64,000 nt of DNA from Lysobacteraceae bacterium NML03-0222 (GTDB lineage Bacteria; Pseudomonadota; Gammaproteobacteria; Xanthomonadales; Xanthomonadaceae), in NCBI GenBank assembly GCA_002798195.1, contig NWQM01000016.1, forward strand, positions 343,087 to 407,086, read 5' to 3'. Below, in pieces: positions 42,358-52,318 of the stretch (position 1 is its first letter; each line of letters begins with the position of its first letter). A program made the position numbers and the translations under genes. A model generated the notes under the pieces. It saw only the letters and a program-made list of their open reading frames with translations, was not told the DNA's origin and did no database searches.

Positions 42358-42469
42358 GCCTTGCATCGCCGCCATGCACACGCGCATGGCGGCTTCCCCC
42401 CTTTTCACCCCAGCAGATGCCATGCGCATTTGGCGCAGGCGCTGCGATGAACATAATCGAGGAATGACA

Positions 42470-43351
42470 ATGGCTGAAATTACTGCCTCCCTGGTCAAAG
42501 AACTGCGCGAGCGCACCGGTGCCGGCATGATGGAGTGCAAAAAGGCACTGACCGAAAACAACGGCGATATCGACGCCGCTGCCGAATGGCTGCGCAAGTC
42601 CGGTCTTGCCAAGGCCGACAAGAAGGCTGACCGCGTGGCTGCCGAAGGCCGCATTGCTTCGGCCCAAAACGGTGGCAAGGCCGTGCTGGTGGAAGTCAAC
42701 TCCGAAACCGACTTCGTGGCCAAGGACGAAAACTTCCTGGGCTTCTCCAATACCGTGGCCGAGGCTGCGCTGGCCTCCGATGCCGCTGACGTGGAAGCAC
42801 TGAAGTCTGCCAAACTCGCTTCTGGCGAAACCGTGGAAGAAGCCCGTGCTGCCGTGATTGCCAAAGTGGGCGAAAACGTGCAGGTGCGTCGTCTGGCACG
42901 CATGGACAGTAGCAACAACGTCGCCGCTTACATCCATGGCGGCAAAATCGGCGTACTGGTCGAGCTCAAGGGCGGCGATGCTGATCTGGCACGCGGACTG
43001 GCCATGCACGTGGCGGCCATGAACCCGCCTTACAACAAGCAGTCCGACGTGCCGGCCGACTTTGTTGCCAAGGAAAAGGAAATCGAACTTGCCAAGATGA
43101 GCGACAAGGACAAGGCCAAGCCCGCCGACATCCTGGAAAAAATTATCTCCGGCAAGATTGCCAAGATCGTCAACGAAGTCAGCCTGTATGGCCAGCCCTA
43201 TGTGCTGGATACCGACAAGACCGTTGAAGCCGTGCTGAAGGCTGCTGGCGCCGAAGTGGTCGGCTTCCAGCGTCTGGTGGTCGGCGAAGGCATCGAAAAG
43301 GTGGTCGAAGACTACGCTGCCGAAGTGATGAAGCAAGCGGGCCTTGCCTGA
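42470..43351 (+). CDS. tsf: Elongation factor Ts
   Basis: The 293-residue protein exchanges GDP for GTP on EF-Tu. It has the N-terminal UBA-like domain with ELRERTGAGMMECKKAL and the contact motif ETDFVAKDENF of the core. ATG 42470 has GAGGAATGACA before it. pyrH lies 874 bp on, with an opposing gene in between, so the usual tsf-pyrH neighbourhood is interrupted. Confidence 0.98.
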   Translation: MAEITASLVKELRERTGAGMMECKKALTENNGDIDAAAEWLRKSGLAKADKKADRVAAEGRIASAQNGGKAVLVEVNSETDFVAKDENFLGFSNTVAEAALASDAADVEALKSAKLASGETVEEARAAVIAKVGENVQVRRLARMDSSNNVAAYIHGGKIGVLVELKGGDADLARGLAMHVAAMNPPYNKQSDVPADFVAKEKEIELAKMSDKDKAKPADILEKIISGKIAKIVNEVSLYGQPYVLDTDKTVEAVLKAAGAEVVGFQRLVVGEGIEKVVEDYAAEVMKQAGLA

Positions 43352-43375
43352 TTGCCCCATCCCCGGCAATACCCC

Positions 43376-43410
43376 AAAAAGCCCGCCAAATGGCGGGCTT
43401 TTTGTTTTTT
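43376..43410. terminator. Bidirectional terminator between tsf and the AIM24 gene
   Basis: AAAAA, stem GCCCGCC (43381-43387)/GGCGGGC (43392-43398) with loop AAAT, then TTTTTGTTTTTT. It can serve both convergent genes. Confidence 0.9.
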
Positions 43411-43418
43411 CCCGAGAG

Positions 43419-44123
43419 TCAGCTGGCAGTCGCCTGAAAGCTGTTTTCTTCGTATGGCTGCACCACGACCCAGCCCTCACCGACAAACTTGAGCTGAATG
43501 CTCTCGCCTGAAGTGCGCCCAATCAAGGTTCCCAAGGAAATATCGGTGATGATTTCCGGCTGCAGATTGCCCGACCAAGCCACCGTGGCATTGGGGTCGG
43601 TAAATACAGGCCCGCTGGCAGCACTGACTCTCAGCGTAAGCGGCTCATAGTGAGAGGTCACCGCCACAATCCCATGCCCGGACAGGCGCACGTTGAACAA
43701 GCCGCCCGCCATCATTCCCGCCACCCGTCGCATCATGGTGATTTTGTTTTCAATCCCATCCTCGAAAGCCAGCACATCATTGCCGTTGACGAAAATCGAC
43801 TCCCCTGCCAAACGCAGCAGGGTGATTTTCTTGCCGGCATCAGCCAGATAAGCGCGCCCCTGCCCTTCCATCTTCATCAGCTGCATGCCCTCACCACTGA
43901 CGGCTTTCTTCAGCAAGTTGCCAAGCCCTTGCTCCAGAACCCCCTGGCGGGTGAATTTGACATTGCCGGTACGTGCCACCATCGCGCCAGCCTTGGCCCA
44001 GATGCGCCCATTCAGACGCACCTCCAAAAGACGCTCGCTCTCCAGCTCAAACGGCTCGCCGCTACTTGCCTGATCACGCTCCTGCGACTGTGCCAAAAAC
44101 TCCTGCAAGCTTTTTACTGCCAT
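43419..44123 (-). CDS. AIM24-family protein
   Basis: The 234-residue protein is a beta-rich single-domain protein of the AIM24/TIGR00266 family: VRLNGRIWAKAGAMVARTGN, MMRRVAGMMAGGLFNVRLSG, GIVAVTSHYEPLTLRV and DPNATVAWSGNLQPEI. Bacterial members have no established function; the yeast protein is mitochondrial. It lies between tsf and pyrH on the opposite strand. Confidence 0.85.
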   Translation of the reverse strand: MAVKSLQEFLAQSQERDQASSGEPFELESERLLEVRLNGRIWAKAGAMVARTGNVKFTRQGVLEQGLGNLLKKAVSGEGMQLMKMEGQGRAYLADAGKKITLLRLAGESIFVNGNDVLAFEDGIENKITMMRRVAGMMAGGLFNVRLSGHGIVAVTSHYEPLTLRVSAASGPVFTDPNATVAWSGNLQPEIITDISLGTLIGRTSGESIQLKFVGEGWVVVQPYEENSFQATAS

Positions 44124-44225
44124 GGTTTCACTCCTGATTGGGAATACGCATCATATTGCAGACACTCGGCAGCACGCACTGCTGCGCAGTAGAATAAGCC
44201 TCCCCATTTCTTGTCCGGAGCCATC

Positions 44226-44954
44226 ATGTCCCAGCTTGCCTATCGCCGTGTCCTTCTGAAACTCTCTGGCGAGGCATTGATGGGCGATGAGGATTACGGC
44301 ATTGACCCCAAGGTTCTGCACCGACTGGCCGCCGAAGTGGTCGAGGCCCAGGAAGCCGGCGCCCAGGTCGCGCTGGTGATTGGCGGCGGCAATATCTTCC
44401 GCGGCGCTGGGCTTGCCGCAGGCGGCATGGATCGCGTCACCGGCGACCATATGGGCATGCTGGCCACGGTCATCAATGCCCTGGCCATGCAGGATGCACT
44501 GGAAAAACTCGGCGCCAAGGCGCGGGTGATGAGCGCCATCAAAATCAATGATGTTTGCGAGGACTACATCCGCCGCCGTGCCATACGCCATCTGGAAAAG
44601 GGGCGCATCACCATCTTTGCCGCAGGTGTGGGCAGCCCGTTCTTCACTACCGATTCCGGCGCCGCTCTGCGCGCCATCGAAATCGGCGCAGACCTTTTGC
44701 TCAAGGCCACCAAGGTTGATGGCGTGTACGACAAGGACCCGAAAAAACACGCCGATGCGGTGCGTTTTGACAGCTTGGGTTATGACGAAATCATCAGCCG
44801 CAATCTGCAAGTGATGGATACCGCAGCCTTTGCATTGAGCCGTGATGCGCGCCTGCCGATGCGCATTTTCGACATGGATCAGCCTGGCGTGATTTTGCGC
44901 ATCTTGAAGGGCGAAAACATCGGCACACTGGTTCAGTCCGGCGCTCCCCAATAA
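44226..44954 (+). CDS. pyrH: Uridylate kinase
   Basis: The 242-residue hexameric UMP kinase of the amino-acid kinase fold makes UDP. Motifs: RRVLLKLSGEALMG, VIGGGNIFRGAGLAAGGMDR, GRITIFAAGVGSPFFTTDSG and KATKVDGVYDKDPKKH. ATG 44226 follows CCGGAG; a TTG upstream at 44211 is less likely. frr does not follow; the next gene is a carboxypeptidase 3 bp away. Confidence 0.97.
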   Translation: MSQLAYRRVLLKLSGEALMGDEDYGIDPKVLHRLAAEVVEAQEAGAQVALVIGGGNIFRGAGLAAGGMDRVTGDHMGMLATVINALAMQDALEKLGAKARVMSAIKINDVCEDYIRRRAIRHLEKGRITIFAAGVGSPFFTTDSGAALRAIEIGADLLLKATKVDGVYDKDPKKHADAVRFDSLGYDEIISRNLQVMDTAAFALSRDARLPMRIFDMDQPGVILRILKGENIGTLVQSGAPQ

Positions 44955-44957
44955 ATC

Positions 44958-45770
44958 ATGCCCACTCCCCGTCCACGGGTATTGCTGAACTTTGCCGAGC
45001 TGGAGCTCTGGCCTGCCTGGCTGCTGCGTGCGCGCCGCAATGACCATGCCCGTCAACTGGCCACCGCCGCTTGGCTTGTGCGCCGCAAGGCTGATGGTGT
45101 TTATTTGGCTTGTCTGGATGCCCAGGGTCAGGCAAGCCACATCACCCCGCGCAGGACTGTGACTGGGCAAAGCAGCATCCTGCCCGACTTGCAGCAGGCC
45201 TTGCTGCACATAAAGCGCCCGCCCCGCCCACTCCCCTTTCATGCACTGGAGAAGCGACTGGGGTCATTGGGGCTGGATGCCGAGCACTATGCCCGCAGCA
45301 GCGGCCTTGCGCGCATGGCCGAGCCAGACTGGTTGCAACTTGCCGGCTTTGACCGCTATCGCCGCCCGCTGTGGCTACAACCTGCAGCTGCACGCGCCTG
45401 GCAGCGCATGCAAACGGCCGCACGAGAAGATGGTATCGTGCTGGAAGCAATTTCCGGCTATCGCAGCCATGACTACCAGCTCGGCATTTTCCAGCGCAAA
45501 CGTGCCAGTGGCCTTGCGGTCGATGCCATCTTGCAGGTCAATGCCGCCCCCGGATTCTCCGAGCACCATACCGGGCGGGCACTGGATATCAGCGCACCGG
45601 GTGAGCCGGCTGCAGAAGAAAGTTTCGAGCACAGCCCGGCGTTTGCCTGGCTATGTGACAATGCTGCACGGTTTGATTTCCGCCTCAGTTATCCCCGGCA
45701 CAATCCGCACGGCATTTGCTACGAGCCCTGGCACTGGTGCCACTTACCTCATTATCGCTCCGCATCATGA
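44958..45770 (+). CDS. D-alanyl-D-alanine carboxypeptidase, VanY family
   Basis: The 270-residue protein has a ~140-residue N-terminal part without a known domain and a C-terminal VanY (peptidase M15) domain: AISGYRSHDYQLGIFQRKR, SEHHTGRALDIS (zinc ligands His 203 and Asp 210) and EPWHW (Glu 256, His 259). The enzyme trims the last D-Ala from peptidoglycan stems. No signal peptide is visible at the chosen ATG, which is unusual for a murein enzyme. It follows pyrH by 3 bp and overlaps sufE (ATGA). Confidence 0.85.
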   Translation: MPTPRPRVLLNFAELELWPAWLLRARRNDHARQLATAAWLVRRKADGVYLACLDAQGQASHITPRRTVTGQSSILPDLQQALLHIKRPPRPLPFHALEKRLGSLGLDAEHYARSSGLARMAEPDWLQLAGFDRYRRPLWLQPAAARAWQRMQTAAREDGIVLEAISGYRSHDYQLGIFQRKRASGLAVDAILQVNAAPGFSEHHTGRALDISAPGEPAAEESFEHSPAFAWLCDNAARFDFRLSYPRHNPHGICYEPWHWCHLPHYRSAS

Positions 45771-46207
45771 CCTCCCCATCGCCCTTCCCCATCGAAGCCA
45801 GCGCCGCACAGGCACAGGCCGCCATTGCCGAAGAATTTTCCCTGTTTGCCGACTGGTCGGAACGCTATCAATATCTGATTGACTTGGGGCGCAAGCTGCC
45901 AGACTTGCCTGCCGAGTGGAAAACCGATGACTACCGCCTGCATGGCTGCCAGTCCAATGTCTGGATTGTGGCCGAAGGCGATGCCACGCGCCTGGATTTT
46001 CATGCCATCAGCGACTCGGCCATTGTCTCCGGGCTGATTTTCCTGGCCTTGCGCGTGTATTCCGGCCGCCCGGCGGCGGAAATCCTTGCCACCACACCGG
46101 ACTACATCGCCGCCATCGGCCTTGCCAAACATCTCTCACCCACCCGCAGCAACGGCCTGGCCGCCCTCCTGGCATTCATCCAGGAAAAGGCAGCGGCTTC
46201 CAACTGA
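45767..46207 (+). CDS. sufE: Cysteine desulfuration protein SufE
   Basis: The 146-residue protein takes sulfur from a cysteine desulfurase for Fe-S cluster assembly. The acceptor Cys 61 lies in RLHGCQSNVWI, and YLIDLGRKLPDLPAEWKTDD is the family N-terminal signature. It overlaps the stop of the carboxypeptidase gene. No sufS or other suf gene is near. CsdE is the alternative name for the same family. Confidence 0.9.
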   Translation: MTSPSPFPIEASAAQAQAAIAEEFSLFADWSERYQYLIDLGRKLPDLPAEWKTDDYRLHGCQSNVWIVAEGDATRLDFHAISDSAIVSGLIFLALRVYSGRPAAEILATTPDYIAAIGLAKHLSPTRSNGLAALLAFIQEKAAASN

Positions 46208-46208
46208 A

Positions 46209-47165
46209 TCAGCCGAGCCTATCCAAGGCGCTGCGCAAATCATCCGCCAGGGGGGCATCCAAGTCGTAATGGGCACGCCCTTGTTCAAGGCTGAACTTGA
46301 GGCTGGCCGCATGCAGGAACAGGCGTTTTAGTCCGGCGGTTTCGCGCAGCTTCTTGTTGGCGGCCGTATCGCCGTATTTGTCATCGCCGGCCACCGGATG
46401 GCCAAGATGCTGGGCATGGACGCGAATCTGGTGGGTGCGGCCGGTGTCGATTTTCACCTCGCACAGGCTCATTCCGGCAATGCGCTCCAGCACCCGGAAG
46501 TGGCTGAGCGAGGGCTTGCCGTTTTTGTGGACGACCACATGGCGCTCGCCGCCCTGACGCAGCCCTATATGCAGTGGAGCATCCACGCTCATCACGCCAT
46601 CGGGCATCCGCCCCAGCAGCAAGGTCATATAGCGCTTTTCAATGCCTGCGCCGTGGTCTTCACGCAGCAGCGCCTGCAATTCACGCAGGGCTGAACGCTT
46701 TTTGGCCACCAGCAGCAAGCCGGAAGTATCGCGGTCAAGGCGATGCACCAGCTCCAGCGATTGCCCGGGGCGCAGTGCCCGTAAGGATTCAATCGCGCCA
46801 TGCACAATGCCGCTACCGCCATGGCTGGCCAGGCCGCTGGGCTTGTTAAGTGCAATCAGGCGTGCGTCCTCAAAGACGATGGCTGCCTCCAGTGCGGCCA
46901 GCAAGCCTTTCGGCGGCAATGCGGGCTTACCCGCTGCTGCAAGGCTGAGCGGCGGAATGCGCACTTCATCACCGGCCAAAAGTTTGCGCTCAGGCTTGGC
47001 ACGACCGCCGTTTACCCTGACCTGCCCGCTGCGGATGATTTTGTAAATCAGCGATTTGGGCGCGGTTTTCAGCTGTCCAAGCAAGAAATTGTCGAGCCGC
47101 TGGCCTTCACGGTCATCGGGCACCTGCACCATGCGGGCAGCGGGGCGGTTGGGGCTGTCGTTCAT
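46209..47165 (-). CDS. rluC: Ribosomal large subunit pseudouridine synthase C
   Basis: The 318-residue protein has an N-terminal S4 domain (QRLDNFLLGQLKTAPKSLIY, RSGQVRVNGGRAKPERKL) and the RluA-type catalytic domain with HRLDRDTSGLLLVAKK (catalytic Asp) and HQIRVHAQHLGHPVAGDDKY. RluC modifies 23S rRNA at 955, 2504 and 2580 in E. coli. It is divergent from rne, as in many gammaproteobacteria. Confidence 0.93.
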   Translation of the reverse strand: MNDSPNRPAARMVQVPDDREGQRLDNFLLGQLKTAPKSLIYKIIRSGQVRVNGGRAKPERKLLAGDEVRIPPLSLAAAGKPALPPKGLLAALEAAIVFEDARLIALNKPSGLASHGGSGIVHGAIESLRALRPGQSLELVHRLDRDTSGLLLVAKKRSALRELQALLREDHGAGIEKRYMTLLLGRMPDGVMSVDAPLHIGLRQGGERHVVVHKNGKPSLSHFRVLERIAGMSLCEVKIDTGRTHQIRVHAQHLGHPVAGDDKYGDTAANKKLRETAGLKRLFLHAASLKFSLEQGRAHYDLDAPLADDLRSALDRLG

Positions 47166-47603
47166 GAGGTGGCCTGAAAAATCGAGGCGGAACTTTACAC
47201 CAAATCCGCTTTGGTGCCGCTGCCGATGCACTTTCTGTTACACTTCTTGGGCGAAGCAAGCCATTGATTATCCGCTGGATTTGCAGGCCGAAAGCCGGAA
47301 TCGACGGACACCGCACCAAGCGCAGCCCCTGTCCTTGGGACAGTTACGCCAGCGGATGGGCACAGTGGCTCGCCTCGCCACCGCCCTGGCGGTGTGTGTA
47401 AAGAACAACCTGTCGTTGCCTGCGAGGTATTTGCTGGCAGCGGCGCAACAAAAAACGACAACGAGCGCTCCCGCGGTCCGCCGTGGTGTTGCAGCGCTGG
47501 AAAACTTCAGCAACGGCCTGCGCTTGCGCGGCCATTGCCCAGGGTGACCCAGAGGCGAAACGCCCGGCGTTCCGTGTGTCCAGCGCGCAAGGAACAATTC
47601 ACA
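47166..47603 (+). promoter_or_regulatory. 438-bp rluC-rne divergent region with long rne leader
   Basis: No gene is supported. A possible -10 TACACT at 47239-47244 has a poor -35. A long rne leader would fit the known autoregulation of rne mRNA by RNase E cleavage in its 5' region; the GC-rich stretch 47260-47580 can fold. Role inferred. Confidence 0.45.
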
Positions 47604-50600
47604 ATGAAGCGTATGCTTATCAACGCAACGCAGGCAGAAGAACTGCGCGTTGCCATCGTCGATGGACAGAATCTGTACGACATCGACATCGAACAGCCCG
47701 CCAAAGAGCAGAAAAAATCCAATATCTACAAAGGCCGCATTACCCGTCTTGAGCCTTCGCTTGAAGCCGCCTTTGTCGATTACGGCGCCGAACGCCACGG
47801 CTTTTTGCCCCTCAAGGAAATCGCGCGTAGCTACTTCCAGCAGGGCATTGACCCGCACAAGGCCAATATCAAAGAGCTGCTGCGCGAAGGCCAGGAAGTG
47901 CTGGTGCAGGTGGACAAGGAAGAGCGCGGCAACAAGGGCGCGGCACTGACCACCTTTATCTCGCTGGCCGGCCGCTACATGGTGCTGATGCCCAATTCTC
48001 CCAGCGCCGGCGGCGTATCGCGGCGCATCGAGGGCGAAGACCGTACCGAACTCAAGCGCGCGATGGATGCGCTCGCCATTCCTGAAGGCATGGGTGTCAT
48101 CATCCGTACAGCCGGTGTCGGCCGCGATGCCGAAGAGCTGCAATGGGATCTGGATTATCTGCTCTCGGTCTGGAAGGCGGTTGCCGAGGCCGCCGAGAAG
48201 AAGCCGGGCACTTTCCTGGTCTATCAGGAATCGCGCCTCATCATTCGCGCCCTGCGCGACTACATGCGCCCGGATATTGGCGAAATTCTGATTGACACTC
48301 CGGAGATGTATGCCGAAGCCCGCGAGTTTGTCGAGCAGGTGATGCCGCACAACCTGCGCAAGCTCAAGCACTACAGCGATGATGTGCCGCTGTTCAACCG
48401 CTTCCAGATTGAGTCGCAAATCGAGTCGGCCTATGAGCGCGAGGTGCGCCTGCCTTCCGGCGGTGCGCTGGTCATTGACCAGACCGAGGCGCTGACCGCG
48501 ATTGACGTCAATTCCGCGCGCGCCACCCGCGGCGGTGACATCGAGGAAACCGCCTTCAATACCAATCTGGAAGCGGCCGAAGAAGTCGCCCGTCAGCTGC
48601 GCCTGCGCGATTTGGCCGGGCTTGTGGTGATCGACTTTATCGACATGGGCAGCAACAAGCACCAGCGTGAAGTGGAGAACCGCCTGCAAGCGGCGCTCAA
48701 GCAAGACCGTGCCCGCGTGCAGACCGGCCGCATTTCCAAGTTTGGCTTGATGGAAATGTCGCGCCAGCGCTTGCGCCCGAGCCTTGGCGAAGCCACGCAA
48801 ATCGTCTGTCCGCGCTGTGAAGGCCATGGCCGCATGCGCAGCGTGGAGTCGCTCTCACTATCCATCCTGCGCGTGGCCGAAGAACACGCGATGAAGGACA
48901 ATACCGGGCAAGTGCTGGTACAGGCACCGGTGGAAATCGCCAACTTCCTGCTCAACGAAAAACGCCGTGCCTTGGCGGAAATCGAACGTCGCCATGATGC
49001 CCCGGTGGTGATTGTCGCCGATGAGCAGCTGCATTCGCCGCATTATGAAGTCACCCGTATCCGTGCCAATGAGCTGGGTGAAGAATCCGCCCGCCCCAGC
49101 TACCAGCGTGGCACACCGCGCAAATTGCCGACCTATGCCCTGACCCGCGCGCACCTGAATATTCCCGAGGAGCCTGCGGTCAAGCATGTCAAGCCGGTAC
49201 AGCCAGCCCCGGTGCGGATGCCGCGCGAAGCCGCAACGCCTGCCCCGGCCGCGGCAACAACTACTGCCAAGCCCAAACCCGGTTTCCTGACCCGGGTGAT
49301 GCAGTTCTTCGCCGGTGCGCCAGCAGAGGCCCCGGCAGCGGCTGAAACGGAAAAAGGCCGTGACGAGCGCGGCGGCAAACAAGCGCAGAACCGACGCAAC
49401 AACCCGCAGAAGCAACGTCAGGAACGCAACGGCAACAAGTCCTCGCAGGCGGCCGCGCAAAAAGACAATATGCGCAACGAATCGCGTGGCAAACAGCAAG
49501 AGGGCAAAGACGGCAATACCAATGGCCATAAGCCGCAGCGCCGTGAGCGTCCGCAGCAGCAAAAGGATACGGCCGCGCCGCAGCCGGCTGCACCCAAGAG
49601 TGAAAATGCCCAGGCCGCGCAAGAGAGCACGGAAAACGCGAGCCGTCGTCGTTCCCGTCGTGAGCGTGAAGTCACGGTAGTGGTTGCCCCGGCAGAAGAA
49701 AGCAAGTCTGCACAACAGGCCGAGGTAGCGGCGGATACGCTGCCATCGCTCATCGAGCAGGCTGTAGCGCCCTCGGCAGCGATGGCACAGCACGCCGAAG
49801 AAAATCCAACGCCTGCCGAAAAGCAGGCATCAGGCTCAAGCCCCGACGGACAAGCCGAAACTGATGGCAGCGAAAACGATGAAACTGGCAATCGTCGTCG
49901 CCGGGGTCGCCGTGGCGGCCGCCGCCGCCGCCGGGGGGGCGGTGAAGAAAACGCCGAGCTGCAGATGGATATGGCGCTGGAAGAAGAAGCAGACGAAGCC
50001 GTGAGCCTGCAAGCCTCGCAGCCCGAGTTTGATTTTGCTGACCTTGGCAATGAAGCTGCTGCCACAAGCGACACGGTAAAGCCCAGTGAACCCGCGCCAC
50101 AGGCAGCACCGCAAACACCCTCTGCCGCAACCGAGCATGTGGCCGCTGCCGACAGCCAGGCAATAGGCGAATCCACCCCGGCAACGGAAGCGCAAAGCGC
50201 ATTGCCGCACACTTCGGCAGTATCCCCGGCTAGAACGCAGGACAGTCACGATACCGCGCAGCAGACCGAGCCGCGTCCCACTCCGAAGCCAACGGCCGCT
50301 CCCATCTCCACCCTGCCGCTGTCGGCGGCCATCGCGGTTTCGTTGGCCGAATCACAACGTCCGGTGACTTCGCTGTTTGCGGCGATGCCAAACACCCCGC
50401 GCCCGCAGCCCACGGCAAGCCCGGCGCAGCCACAAGAAGCTGCCGCTCCGGCTTCCGCAGCAACAGATGCAGCGCCGGTGGTTGCAGCACAGGAAGTGAC
50501 AGAAACTGCGCCTGCCGAAGCCGCAGAACAGCCCGAGGCAACGACGGCAAGCGAAGCCCTGCTGGCTGATACCGACTCTGCCAAGGCAGAGCCCACGCCT

Positions 50601-50615
50601 GAGCAGAACGCCTGA
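47604..50615 (+). CDS. rne: Ribonuclease E
   Basis: The 1003-residue endonuclease starts mRNA decay and processes rRNA and tRNA at the inner membrane. The N-terminal half has the S1 domain (NIYKGRITRLEPSLEAAFVD), 5' sensor, DNase I-like catalytic site (TAIDVNSARATRG, Asp near 303) and zinc link CPRCEGHG near 402-405. From about 530 the protein is disordered, Ala/Glu/Pro/Gln-rich with Arg-rich patches such as RRRGRRGGRRRRRGG, the RNA-binding and degradosome scaffold part. ATG 47604 with AAGGAAC; the upstream in-frame extension is leader. Confidence 0.95.
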   Translation: MKRMLINATQAEELRVAIVDGQNLYDIDIEQPAKEQKKSNIYKGRITRLEPSLEAAFVDYGAERHGFLPLKEIARSYFQQGIDPHKANIKELLREGQEVLVQVDKEERGNKGAALTTFISLAGRYMVLMPNSPSAGGVSRRIEGEDRTELKRAMDALAIPEGMGVIIRTAGVGRDAEELQWDLDYLLSVWKAVAEAAEKKPGTFLVYQESRLIIRALRDYMRPDIGEILIDTPEMYAEAREFVEQVMPHNLRKLKHYSDDVPLFNRFQIESQIESAYEREVRLPSGGALVIDQTEALTAIDVNSARATRGGDIEETAFNTNLEAAEEVARQLRLRDLAGLVVIDFIDMGSNKHQREVENRLQAALKQDRARVQTGRISKFGLMEMSRQRLRPSLGEATQIVCPRCEGHGRMRSVESLSLSILRVAEEHAMKDNTGQVLVQAPVEIANFLLNEKRRALAEIERRHDAPVVIVADEQLHSPHYEVTRIRANELGEESARPSYQRGTPRKLPTYALTRAHLNIPEEPAVKHVKPVQPAPVRMPREAATPAPAAATTTAKPKPGFLTRVMQFFAGAPAEAPAAAETEKGRDERGGKQAQNRRNNPQKQRQERNGNKSSQAAAQKDNMRNESRGKQQEGKDGNTNGHKPQRRERPQQQKDTAAPQPAAPKSENAQAAQESTENASRRRSRREREVTVVVAPAEESKSAQQAEVAADTLPSLIEQAVAPSAAMAQHAEENPTPAEKQASGSSPDGQAETDGSENDETGNRRRRGRRGGRRRRRGGGEENAELQMDMALEEEADEAVSLQASQPEFDFADLGNEAAATSDTVKPSEPAPQAAPQTPSAATEHVAAADSQAIGESTPATEAQSALPHTSAVSPARTQDSHDTAQQTEPRPTPKPTAAPISTLPLSAAIAVSLAESQRPVTSLFAAMPNTPRPQPTASPAQPQEAAAPASAATDAAPVVAAQEVTETAPAEAAEQPEATTASEALLADTDSAKAEPTPEQNA

Positions 50616-50668
50616 TTTCGGGCGTCCGGCCTCTTGCTGCCTATATCTGACAAAAGCAAGACACAAAG

Positions 50669-50707
50669 CAACAGGCGGGCGTGGAAACACGCCCGCCTGT
50701 TGTTTTT
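50669..50707 (+). terminator. Strong rho-independent terminator after rne
   Basis: A perfect 15-bp stem (50669-50683/50688-50702) with loop GAAA is followed by TTTTT. Confidence 0.92.
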
Positions 50708-50746
50708 CCGCAGTGCCTCCGGGTCGTTTATCCCGGGAGCGGGTTT

Positions 50747-51469
50747 TCAGTCCTTGAGGAAATACTCCACCGTAGTCACCACCCGCACGGTTTTGGTCTG
50801 CGGGCTGCCACGATCGCGGTCATTGATAGTGATGACGCCCTGGTTGGCACTGCGAATGCCGCCAATACGGGCACCGGAATCCTTGGCGAACTGCTCGGCC
50901 GCCTTGCGTGCTTCGGCGGTGGCCTCGGCAATCAATGCGGGTTTGATGCTGTTGAGCTCGGTATAGCTGAACTCGGGCGTATTGCCCTCGCCATCGCTGT
51001 TGCCACTGAGCAGGATGCCACGCGACACCAGCTCACCGCTGCGGCGCAGTACCTGTTGCGCCTTGGCAACATCATGGGTACGCAGGGTGACGCTGTTGGA
51101 ATAGCGGAAGCGCTCGGTCGGTCGGTTTTCACCGTAAGCCCAGACCCAGCGGTCTTCCAGACGCGGTGGCGCGGTGATGATTTCTTCTTCGCCAAAGCCC
51201 GCATCGGTGAAAAATCTGCGGATTTGTGCGGTATTGGCCTCCAGCTGCCGCTGCACATCCGCCAGGTCATTGCCGCTGACCGAGTGGCTCAAAGGCCAGA
51301 CCAGCAAATTGGCAGCGACTTGTTTTTCTGCTGAGCCCTTCACCGTGACATAGCGGTCGGCGGTGCGCAGCTTGACCATGCCGCTGGCAGCCAGCCATCC
51401 GGCACCCAGCAATCCAGCCGCGACCAAGGCAGCAGACAGGACAAGAGGAAGGGGCTTGCGCTCGCTCAT
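50747..51469 (-). CDS. SIMPL-domain (DUF541) membrane-anchored periplasmic protein
   Basis: The 240-residue protein has an N-terminal hydrophobic anchor or uncleaved signal (LVLSAALVAAGLLGAGWLAA) and a SIMPL domain: YVTVKGSAEKQVAANLLVWP, ANTAQIRRFFTDAGF and the helical AEATAEARKAAEQFAKDSGA followed by a beta strand. The family (YggE-like) lies in the periplasm and is linked to stress; no reaction is known. ATG 51469 has AGGAG upstream. Confidence 0.82.
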   Translation of the reverse strand: MSERKPLPLVLSAALVAAGLLGAGWLAASGMVKLRTADRYVTVKGSAEKQVAANLLVWPLSHSVSGNDLADVQRQLEANTAQIRRFFTDAGFGEEEIITAPPRLEDRWVWAYGENRPTERFRYSNSVTLRTHDVAKAQQVLRRSGELVSRGILLSGNSDGEGNTPEFSYTELNSIKPALIAEATAEARKAAEQFAKDSGARIGGIRSANQGVITINDRDRGSPQTKTVRVVTTVEYFLKD

Positions 51470-51580
51470 TATCGGACTCCTGATTGACTTCAAGGCGCAT
51501 TCAAGCACAGCACGGATGCGGACAGGCTGAATGCGCCGCCGACCAGACTCATGCCTGCGCAGGCGACAAATGCTCCGTAC

Positions 51581-52318
51581 TCAAGTTTTTGCCATGCGCC
51601 CCAGTCGCTGCAATTGTGCGGCCATTTCCCAGGACTTAAGGCCACGGCTGCCCAGATAATGTGCAAGCAGCTGGCGCATGGGACGGCGCAGGCTCATCAG
51701 GTCGGCGTCATCGGGTTGCCTGTCGGCCGCCATCGCCAGCAGCGCACTGCCGGTGGCCGCCTGCTCGCGCTCCCTGGCATTGCGCTCATAGCGCAAACGG
51801 CGCAGCCCATGCTCGGGGTCAAACCAATAGCGTGCACCGGGGTCAATCTCGCGGCCTTCGCTATCGCTGTCCCATTCAAAGCCAAAGCCAATGGCTTCGA
51901 GCAAGTCGCGCTCATAACGGCGCAGCGTCCAGGCAAGCGTGATGTCTGCAGCCAAATCCTGACGGGTACGGGCATAGGCCGCATGCAGCAGCGGCAGCGG
52001 GTCTTGCCGGGGCACCAGCCGCAGAGTCAGCTCATTGAGATAAAAGCCTGCCAATGCGGCATCACCTGCAAGACGCGGGGCGGCATCTATCGCTTCGGCG
52101 TTTTGCAAGGTAGCCAGCTCACCACGCGCCAGTGCCTGCAGACGGATGCATTGCAAAGGCTGCAATGCAGCGCGCAGTACATGGCGCTTGGCACTCATCA
52201 CTCCACGCGCCACCAGCCCCAGACGACCATGCTCGGCACAGAAGACTTCCACCAGCAGGCTGGTTTCCCGCCAGGGGCGTGAATGCAGTACGAAGGCAGC
52301 CGGGCTTTCCAGCCGCAT
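51581..52318 (-). CDS. recO: DNA repair protein RecO
   Basis: The 245-residue protein loads RecA at gaps with RecR. It has the N-terminal OB fold (AAFVLHSRPWRETSLLVEVF, GRLGLVARGVMSAKR) and the helical C-terminal part with YLNELTLRLVPRQDPLPLLH and YERDLLEAIGFGFEWD. The zinc Cys set of Bacillus RecO is absent, as in gammaproteobacteria. The start shares ATGA with the preceding unknown gene's stop. Confidence 0.92.
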   Translation of the reverse strand: MRLESPAAFVLHSRPWRETSLLVEVFCAEHGRLGLVARGVMSAKRHVLRAALQPLQCIRLQALARGELATLQNAEAIDAAPRLAGDAALAGFYLNELTLRLVPRQDPLPLLHAAYARTRQDLAADITLAWTLRRYERDLLEAIGFGFEWDSDSEGREIDPGARYWFDPEHGLRRLRYERNAREREQAATGSALLAMAADRQPDDADLMSLRRPMRQLLAHYLGSRGLKSWEMAAQLQRLGRMAKT